Assembly: GCA_944739405.2 (NCBI GenBank)
Contig: OX123193.2
Span: forward strand, 19,581,516-19,645,515
Direction: 5' to 3'
Source: Euclidia mi
Lineage: Eukaryota; Arthropoda; Insecta; Lepidoptera; Erebidae
Length of the DNA stretch: 64,000 bases
Of this stretch, positions 56,284 through 64,000 are shown piece after piece. How positions within the stretch are numbered: the stretch's first letter is position 1; every line of letters begins with the position of its first letter. The notes under the pieces were generated by a model that was given only the letters and a program-made list of their open reading frames with translations, ran no database searches and was not told the origin of the DNA. The position numbers and the translations under genes are program-made.

Positions 56284-58708
56284 CTAGCTGACCCAGCGAA
56301 CTCCGTATCGCCTTTTTAAGAGTTTTTATTTAATTAATTTTTCAATGCCCCTTTTCCAAAGTAACCATTGACTTAGCGCTTAATCTCTTATTATTTCAGA
56401 GTCTGTAAATGATGAACAAACAAACATAGATTTTTATATAATATTGAATTCCCCATTCCTTAAAATATTGGAGACTATGCCCATATCGACTATAAAAAAA
56501 ATCCCGTCCGCCATCTTTGATTTCCTATCCGCCATCTTTGATCACGAATTAGATGTTGTATTTGGATTCACTATCCCTTAAATCATCAGAGACGATACCC
56601 GTATTGATTTTTAATTTTTTTTCCTATCTGCCATCTTTGATTTCCCATCCGCCATCTTGAATCACGAAATAGATGTTGCATTTGGATTTCCAATCCCTTT
56701 AAACATCGGATACTATACCCATATTGATTTTAAAAAAATCTCATCCGCCATCTTTGATCACGAAATAGATGGTGTTTTTTGAATTCCCCATTCCTTAAAA
56801 TATCGGAGAATATACCTACCCATATCGACTTTAAAAAAATCCCGTCCGCCATCTTTGATTTCCTATCAGCCATCTTTGATCACGAATTAGATGTTGTATT
56901 TGGATTCTCCATCCCTTAAATCATCAGAGACGATACCCATATTGATTTTAAAAAATTTTCCCATCCGCCATCTTTGATTTCCCCTCTACCATCTTGAATC
57001 ACGGAACAGATGTTGTATTTGTATTCCTCATCCCTTTTAAAATCACAGACGATACCAATATTGATTTTTTTAAATTTTCCCATTCGCCATCTTTGATTTC
57101 CCGTCCGCCATCTTGGATCACTAAATAAATTTCATATTATTAATCAGCGTCCCGAAAATCTCGAAAACGATACCCATATACATTGTATCCTATTCGTTTA
57201 CCCTTTTTTTGCCTTTGACCCAACCTTTTCCCCCTTCCGTTTGACTATTTTATTATTTTTGTCTGGCGCCTAAAAGTTGTGGCGTAATTTTATATAGCCT
57301 ATAACTTTTCGAAATAATTGGACTATCATAGGCAATAACAATTTTTAAAATCCGAATGCTAGTTCCTGAGATTAGCTGACATTATCTTTTAGCCTTTTTA
57401 GCCTTCTGCCCGGCCCCGGCTATGATAGCCCAATTATTCCGAAAGGCTATATAAAATTACGCCACAACTTTTAGGGGCCAGACAAAAATAATAAAATGCT
57501 CAAACGAGAAGAGGGAAGGTTGGGTCAAAGGCAAAAAAAGGCTAAACGACTATTCGTTTAGCCTTTTTTTGCCTTTGATCTGTATCCTATGAAACAATCT
57601 ATATGGGTATCGTTTTCGAGATTTTTGGTACGCTGATTAATAATATGAAATTTATTTAGTGATCCAAGATGGCGGACGGGAAATAAAAGATGGCGGATGA
57701 GAAAATATTAAAAATCAATATGGGTATCGCCTTCGATATTTTAAGGGGTGGGGAATCGAAATACAACATCTATTTCGTGATCAAAGATAGCGGATGGGAA
57801 ATCAAAGATGGCGGATGGAAAAATTTAAAAAAATCAATATTGGTATCGTCTGCGATGTTAAAAGGGATGGAGAATCCAAATACAACATCTGTTTCGTGAT
57901 TCAGGATGGTGAATGGGAAATCAAAGATGGCAGATGGGAACAATTTAAATATTCAATATGGGTATCGTCTCTGATGATTTAAGGGATGGAGAATCCATAT
58001 ACAACATCTATTTCGTGATCAAAGATGGCGGATAGGAAATAAAAGATGGCGGACGGGATTTTTTTTAAGGTCGATATGTGTATCGTCTTCGATATTTTAA
58101 GGAATGGGGAATTCAAAAACACCATCTATTTCGTAATCAAAAATGGCGGATGGGAAATTTAAAAAAAAATAATATGGGTATCCTCTCCGATGTTTAAAGG
58201 GATGGAGAATCCAAATACAACATCTATTTCGTGATTAAAGATGGCGGATAGGATATCAAAGATGGCGGACGGGATTTTTCTAAAGTCAATATATGGGTAT
58301 CTCCGATATTTTAAGGAATGAGGAATTCAAAAACACCATCTATTTCGTGGTCAAAGATGGTGGATGGGATTTTTTTGAAATTAATATGGGTATCGTCTCC
58401 GATGTTTAAAGGGATGGTGAATCCAGATACAACATATATTTCGTGATCAAAGATGGTGGATAGGTAATCAAAGATGGCGGACAGGATTTTTTAAAGTCGA
58501 TATGGGTATCGTCTCCAATATTTTAAGGAATGGGGAATTCAATATTGTATAAAAATCTATGTTTATTTGTTCATCGTTTATAGACACTGAAATGATAAGA
58601 GATTCAGTGCTAAGTCAATGGTAACTTTGAAAAAGGGGCTTGAAAAAAAGGGAATTAAATAAAAACTCTTAAAAAGGCGATACCTACAGAGTTCGCTGGG
58701 TCAGCTAG
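56284..58708. mobile_element. head-to-head inverted dimer of the 9.6-kb family
   Basis: The left copy (56284-57417) runs in the same sense as the copies at 9.6-15.3 kb. The right copy (57418-58708) is inverted. Both outer ends are CTAG termini (CTAGCTGACCCAGCGAACTC and its complement). Both heads are truncated at the centre, so the right copy begins at GGCTATGATAGCCCAATT, just after the left one stops at CCCGGCCCC. The minisatellite units GCCATCTTTGATCACGAA are present in both arms. Confidence 0.85.
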
Positions 58709-58758
58709 TAGAAAAATAAAGACAAATAAATTTTACTTAAACAATATGTTTGGCTATA

Positions 58759-59131
58759 CAGGATGTAAAAAGAAACGAAAACTGAAATCCTATGTTGTAC
58801 CAATCACTACGAACATTTTTTGCTTAGGCACCATACCTGGGAAATGACTGGTTCAGGAGATATTTAGGCTCAAAGTTAGTATGGAATTTTTCTAATTAGG
58901 TACAAAATCGATGCATTTACCCCGCCAATACGTTCTTTAGATAGCCCTATGACCCCATGCATAAGTAGGTATTTCGAGCATTGCACGCGCGCGATTTTAA
59001 TTGCGGTTTAATAAACGTGAAAACCTAAAAAAAAAATGTCGTTTCCCAGGTATTATTTTTGGTTAGTATGGCTTGGCATGATGTCCACAACGAGTAGACT
59101 TCGTCTTGGAGATGGGTCTTGTGACACCCTG
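58759..59131. mobile_element. mariner-like MITE, copy 2
   Basis: Ends CAGGATGT on the left and ACACCCTG on the right, flanked by TA on both sides. It is related to 42713-43095. No coding content. Confidence 0.65.
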
Positions 59132-59134
59132 TAT

Positions 59135-59667
59135 TTGTATTTTGCTATTTCCACTCCAAATGAAAAATCCTTCGTTTTGTACGTAAAATAAAAACAAAGA
59201 TAAAACATTTGTCTATTTTCGCAATTCAAGACCAAAGTAGGTATTATTAGCGTGGATCCTCTTAAGACAATAATGTCCCGGCAATAAAAAGTAAACGTAC
59301 AAATTTCTAAAACTCTTGTTATAATGTTTTATCGCATCGTCGGACCGTGAACTTCGTTACGCTAAAAAAATCATTTAATCGCAAACTCTATTTGCCATCT
59401 TTTGAATGCCATTTACAAATTTTGTACGTATAATTTAATTTTTCAATCGTAAGTTTAAGCAAAAATTAAATAGTTGATTTTGTGAACTGACGCTTGGCGA
59501 GACAGTAACACAGAGAATAATTTTGTTACTCACTCTATGATCTAAAGGTATGACCCTGTGCATTTGTACAAAGTATTTACTTTGTATGAATTTATTAACC
59601 GGGATTATTCTAGTAAATACTTATATTTATACATACATAGAAACAATAAAAAATTTTTTTGTGTAAT
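59135..59667. other. no feature recognised
   Basis: AT-rich, without repeat boundaries or motifs. Confidence 0.3.
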
Positions 59668-60260
59668 AGTCGGCAAACGAGCAGACGGATGGGTTGATAG
59701 TAAGCGCTTAAAAGGGATGGAGAATCCAAATACAACATCTGTTTCGTAATTCAAGATGGTGAATGGGAAATCAAAGATGGCTGATGGGAACAATTTAAAA
59801 ATTTTATGTGGGTATCGTCTCTAATGATTTAAGGGATGGAGAATCCATATACAACATCTATTTCGTGATTAAAGATGGCGGATAGGAAATCAAAGATGGC
59901 GACGGGATTTTTCTTAAAGTCGATATGTGTATCGTCTTCGATATTTTAAGGAATGGGGAATTCAAAAACATCATCTATTTCGTGATCAAGGATGGCGGAT
60001 GGGAAATTTTTATTTTTGGTAAGCGCTTACCGCCACCCATGGACCCGAATAACACCTATAATAATATAATATTCTACCACATACACGTCACCATCTAGTC
60101 CCAAACTAAGCACAGCTTATACTTGTTTTAACCTATGGAGTCACATGTGCGTTGGCGCCATTTGGGATGGGAAAACGAATAGGAGGAGGAGCGGGATGAC
60201 GGAAAATAATCGGAAGGGGCCACCAGCATTCTTACTCACCGAGTGAAACCTAACAGTACA
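59668..60260 (+). repeat. dispersed repeat interrupted by a minisatellite fragment
   Basis: GCAAACGAGCAGACGGATGG runs to GTAAGCGCTTA at 59710. After the insertion, GTAAGCGCTTA recurs at 60019 and the repeat continues CCGCCACCCATGGACCCG to about 60255. It is the same family as 41005-41290, on the opposite strand. Confidence 0.75.
59711..60018 (+). repeat. fragment of the 9.6-kb minisatellite family, 11-bp flanking duplication
   Basis: About two units of the family (GGGATGGAGAATCCAAATAC, then AAAGATGGCGGATAGGAAAT), with neither element terminus. GTAAGCGCTTA is present at 59700-59710 and 60019-60029. Confidence 0.8.
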
Positions 60261-60267
60261 GATATTT

Positions 60268-60490
60268 GACTGCACGGTTAGCGTAGTGGTTTAAGCGGCC
60301 GCCTCACCGCGGGACACTGCGTCGAGTGTTTTGGGTTTGATCCCCACACGAGGCAACACTTTGTGTTATTCACAAATTGTTGCTTCGAGTCTGGGTGTTC
60401 ACTCTGTCCGTTAGCTGTATGTTTGTAAAGTCCTCCGCGACACAGGATTTAGTCCTAATGCGAGAGTTTTAGTTGACTATTAAAAAAAAG
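60268..60490 (+). repeat. tRNA-derived SINE, family D
   Basis: GCACGGTTAGCGTAGTGGTT and GGGTTTGATCCCCAC are the two promoter boxes. The body and a short A-rich end (TATTAAAAAAAAG) follow. Confidence 0.92.
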
Positions 60491-60569
60491 ATTGTTACTT
60501 TATGTCGTCGATTCGTCGATTCGTGCGGTTATATGTTTGTAAACCACACAAGATCATAATATATAAAGA

Positions 60570-60682
60570 GCACTATACATACCGGCGGGCGGCTCAAGAC
60601 CGGTCTGTGTGGAGAACCTTGGGGGGAGGCCTATGTCCAGCAGTGGACGTCGTTTGGCTGATATGATGATGATGATGATGAT
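60570..60682 (+). pseudogene. RTE-type LINE C-terminus with GAT tail
   Basis: The reading AAQDRSVWRTLG, then after a one-base shift GEAYVQQWTSFG and a TGA, fits the last residues of an insect RTE-like LINE ORF. The microsatellite GATGATGATGAT at 60662-60682 forms the tail, as RTE elements often have. The rest of the element is missing. Confidence 0.7.
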
Positions 60683-60689
60683 ACATACC

Positions 60690-61380
60690 TACATTGCACG
60701 TATCCTGGGCACGCATCATCCATACTAAACAGCTTAGTGGACCCCGTTTCCACCAATGCTAATCTATATGGACCTAATATCAAACGCATCCATAGCAACA
60801 TACCGCTACATTTGTAGAATACACTTGCGGCCCAAAATGTTCCGGAGAGTCGGTTAGGGCTTCGGCTTGCCTTCGTTGACTGGTGGGAGTGGATTTTAGA
60901 GAGCGCCCACAAAATTCTAATCACGTTATTCTCTGGCTTTTTCGTCGCGTTCTCTTTGGGCGTGTGTTCTGGCCTATTTAAGATTGTTCAATGGTAAGTG
61001 ATAAAAAATATGATTTATATATGCCAGTTTTTTTTATAATTGAATATTGAAGCACTTTCATTATGAATGTCATTATATCTATTAACTTTACTTCCTTACT
61101 TTATGCTATTAACATAATGTTTGCCCAAAATCATAGATCAGGGGCGACGCCCGCTTACACAACCGTGAAGGAAGTATATACCTGTACGGCAGTGAACAAG
61201 TCTGTGGCATCTTATTGTGAATTATTTCGACTGTAAATGTTTATGTGTCAGTAAGAGACAGCTATTGCTTGCTCTGCAAACTAGACCTTATAAATATTTA
61301 AAATGCATTCATATTCTTAGATTCATATCTACAAATATTAAATTAGCCCATTAGCTTCTTCTATTTTGTGTAAAAGTGTA
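60690..61380. other. no feature recognised
   Basis: A 97-codon minus-strand frame (60924-60631) overlaps the LINE tail and has no known motif. The rest is AT-rich and non-coding. Confidence 0.3.
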
Positions 61381-61387
61381 ATGGAAA

Positions 61388-62110
61388 AGGTCAGTGATAG
61401 CCTAGTGGAGAGACTGACAGACCGCTATTCAGTAGGTCTGGGTTGGAATTCGTGTATTCCAACCCGCATGCACCAATGATTTTACGAACTCAAAATGCGT
61501 ATTGAATTTTTAATTATTACTTTCTTAATGGTGAAGGAAAACATAGTGAGCAAACCGGCAAGTCTGTGAGGCCTCCACATTGTTCTCAAAAGGCAAATGT
61601 AATCGGGTAAGCAACCTGACGATGGCCTTAACCTACTCATAGTGAGAAGGGGAACGTGCCCAGTCATTATCATCGCCCTAGCGTTATCCCGGTTGCATCC
61701 ATGGCTTGGAGCCCGAGGTCCGCTTACTGGTCTAAGCAGATATGACAGAATATCAACTTTTCCACAGAGCGACTGCCGTCTCACCTGCGTAACCCAAAGG
61801 GATAGCGATATTCTATTGTTTAGACCAGTATCAGTTTATTTGAGGGTACTGACTTCCCGGAACGACTGTCAAAGATCTTCATGACAGCCGGGACCGACGG
61901 TTAAAAGTGCTCTCCGAGACACGGGGCAAGCGATAATTAACAATTCAATACGCACTTAACTTGAGAAAAGTCATCGGAGCGCGCCGTGGATTCGAACCAG
62001 ATACTCTCTGCATTGCAGTCCGTTGGAACCTCCTCTAGGCTATCGCTGCCTCAGGAACGTGCCTAGTCGACGGAAAGTATGTACAGGACTGATGATCATG
62101 ATGATATGAA
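61388..62110 (+). repeat. SINE family C, split by a family A SINE
   Basis: GATAGCCTAGTGGAGAGACT starts the tRNA-like head. The body reaches GGAACGTGCCCAGT at 61651-61664. After the inserted SINE the sequence resumes with GGAACGTGCCTAGT at 62054 and ends in ATGATCATGATGAT. Confidence 0.85.
61665..62053 (-). repeat. SINE family A nested in family C SINE
   Basis: Full copy with box B as GGTTCGAATCC (complement at 61987-61998). The 14-bp flanks 61651-61664 and 62054-62067 agree at 13 positions and are read as its target-site duplication. Confidence 0.93.
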
Positions 62111-62499
62111 ATAAGGCAGGGTGTTCAACCAATCAGACAAACAAACTCTTCAGATTTATATTCTACAAGAGATATCTAAGACCGTAATTGTCTAGCAATT
62201 TCCATTTAAGGTAAAATATCTTATCGCTTGCAATAAAACCAAAAGCAGAGTCAGTATTTTTCGAATACTCATTACTTATGTCCAAATAATTATGTTTATA
62301 TCTTTTAGATTTCGGAACATAACTATTACTAGAGAAGGAACCCAAAGGATCCTCTCTTTTACATTAGATTGAAATCTGATAGTTATATAATCTAAGAAAA
62401 TATGGTGATATCTCTCCATAGACACATCATAGACTTACCTTGCAGTAAGAAGCTGCGTAGTACAAACCTTCTCCAAAGGAAATTACCAAAGAGATTGGA

Positions 62500-62920
62500 A
62501 TTACTGACATATTTTGTGTCAAGATGTCAAAACAGTAATAAACTCAAACTGGTCCGAACTTCGGAGTTCGGAGCAAAATAATAATATGAGTTTCTTTCAC
62601 CCGAAAAAACGTACACTTTTCAAAATTAAAGCTATAAGGCGGTTATTTAAATTAGAAACAAGATGGCAAGCTTCTAGAGCGTTGTGCAAAATTTCAGAGA
62701 AAATGCGGTTACACAAGAGTCTACGTTGCAAGATTGTGAAATTGATAAAAAGTGTAAAGTTATTTGTGCGATCTTTGCGAGTATATGCACCTACTATTCT
62801 AATGAGCCTGGCACTTTTTTGGTATCTGACACACATATGTCACCACACCTTGTGAATATACCACTATACAGAATTTCTCTTGAAATTGCAGATGAGCGTC
62901 GAGACAGATTTGTATAAGTA
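62500..62920 (+). pseudogene. possible decayed coding stretch
   Basis: Two overlapping plus-strand frames of 113 and 77 codons. The second (62684-62917) has ESTLQDCEIDKKCKVICAIF and SDTHMSPHLVNIPLYRISLE, which look protein-like. The first is basic and ends in a hydrophobic run. I do not recognise a family, and the overlap means at most one was ever coding. Confidence 0.25.
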
Positions 62921-63525
62921 TCAGTTATTGTGTTACAAAGTATTTAATTTAAATAAATTAATATAGTGATAGCTGTGATTATTAAAATCATGACCTCTGT
63001 TATATTAATATTCGTTTACAGTGGAAGTATTCTTTTTTGCAATTATAATGAAAATCTATATTTTTGTCGGTTTTATTACAATTTATTACCAAAACTACGC
63101 ATCTAACGACGGATAAATACCTAAGTACTAGTGTTTCTTTTTAGGCTGCTGCTGCTTATCTTACCTATATGATACAATATAAATACTAACTTAAATTAGG
63201 ACGAAACAGAATCTAAGAAAGTTAATGGCAAACGAGTAACCCCTTCACCAAGTTACATTCCACATGCGAAGTGGCAGTACATAATTTGAATATGGTTTGA
63301 TAGACTTTATTTTTACACCTTCTACTTTTATAGACAGGCATCAGGCTTCTTATTTCCTAGAGTGATCGAATTGAATGAGAAAACAAGTAAGATTGATTTA
63401 CGTAGCCACACTATAATGTTGTTATATGAATTGAATCGATATATTTGTAAAATTTAATTCGGTATGTCGGTTAAGACCCCAACATTAATGTTATACTTAA
63501 ATTGTTTTGATGTTTAAAAAAATAC
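62921..63525. other. no feature recognised
   Basis: AT-rich non-coding sequence. Confidence 0.3.
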
Positions 63526-63527
63526 AG

Positions 63528-63680
63528 CTTGGCATAGTGGTTTAAGCGGTCGCCTCGCAAGTTTGAATTGCGCTGTGTGTCGCGTCTTCGATTCCCGGTT
63601 TGTGTGATCTAAGTTTTTTTTATTTCAATTCAAATATTTGTGTGCGTGAACATGGATGTTTCCCATGTTCTGGATGTTTC
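63528..63680 (+). repeat. SINE family D, variant copy
   Basis: GCTTGGCATAGTGGTTTAAG is box A and GTCTTCGATTCCCGG is box B. The body after box B differs from the other copies. Confidence 0.7.
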
Positions 63681-63682
63681 TA

Positions 63683-64000
63683 TCTATACTATAATAAAAC
63701 TGTAGAGGTGAAAAAGTCTCTACATTAAAGATATTTTGGCGAAAATTAGCTAAAAAATCTTGGAAAATGCTAAAAAGCAATACTTGATGTTTTTTAGAAT
63801 TTAGGTCTGTCTGTCTTTCCCTATATTGCTAAAGATCTCTAAAATGGCGAAATTGATTTCAATAAAACTTACACTCATGTACAAAAGATACTCAAACCTA
63901 TAAAATAGTATATGTTACATCACAATCGATTGAGTGGTTTTCGGTGTACCTACAGCTTGACCTCTCCTTTGTACGTAGTCCCAAACAAAACAAGGATCAT
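63683..64000 (+). mobile_element. Helitron-like 5' start running off the window
   Basis: TCTATACTATAATAAAACTG resembles the TC starts seen at 15291 (minus) and elsewhere. The following 300 bases are non-coding. The 3' end is outside the window. Confidence 0.45.

Noticed and set aside
57690..57982. Plus-strand frames with KIKDGGW-like repeats
   Set aside because: Same minisatellite in inverted copies; not genes.
60268..60350. tRNA gene from the box A and box B match
   Set aside because: The matches are followed by the SINE body and occur in several copies; the cloverleaf is not complete. The same holds for 8703, 32027, 36178, 47126, 50411, 55466, 61665 and 63528.

Overview
The window looks like gene-poor nuclear DNA of an insect, most likely a moth or butterfly. 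It is AT-rich, has no operon-like layout, and is packed with broken transposable elements. Several have end structures I associate with Lepidoptera: Helitron-type tails ending in GCGGGCAAAAGCTAG, tRNA-derived SINEs, and LINE ends carrying short tandem tails. I found no intact host gene, true tRNA gene or rRNA gene. Almost every open frame is short, lies in a repeat, or is a remnant of an element protein.

Layout. 0.4-9.5 kb: scattered SINEs, a Tc1/mariner transposase remnant (7.09 kb) and a PIF/Harbinger-like element that keeps only the start of a transposase-like frame (8.18-8.64 kb). 9.6-15.3 kb: three tandem copies of a Helitron-like element filled with an internal minisatellite; two copies are almost identical with a 2,096-bp period. 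15.5-21.3 kb: a directly duplicated block of about 1 kb, with a hAT-like MITE between the copies. 21.3-23.4 kb: a SINE with a 5S rRNA-like head, palindromic elements and a decayed THAP domain. 23.95-28.83 kb: a BEL/Pao retrotransposon on the minus strand, broken by stops, frameshifts, a MITE and large deletions. One deletion is occupied by a 1.2-kb satellite with a 10-bp unit. 31.5-34.6 kb: a candidate 3.07-kb element with 30-bp terminal inverted repeats and a decayed coding stretch I do not recognise. 36.65-38.48 kb: a piggyBac-like insertion whose empty target site survives in another copy of the same repeat at 23.6 kb. It contains a 41-bp inverted repeat around a small open frame. 44-46.2 kb: nested and tandem Helitron-like elements. 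45.4-52.1 kb: three 5'-truncated non-LTR retrotransposons. 56.3-60.0 kb: the 9.6-kb family again, as a head-to-head inverted dimer and as a short fragment flanked by an 11-bp duplication. 60-64 kb: SINEs, one inserted in another, an RTE-type LINE end, and a Helitron-like start running off the edge.

Nothing here works together as a pathway. The window records layered mobile-element activity, and the most useful observations are insertions whose order and target-site duplications can be read directly. All family assignments come from motif recognition by eye; none was checked by database search.
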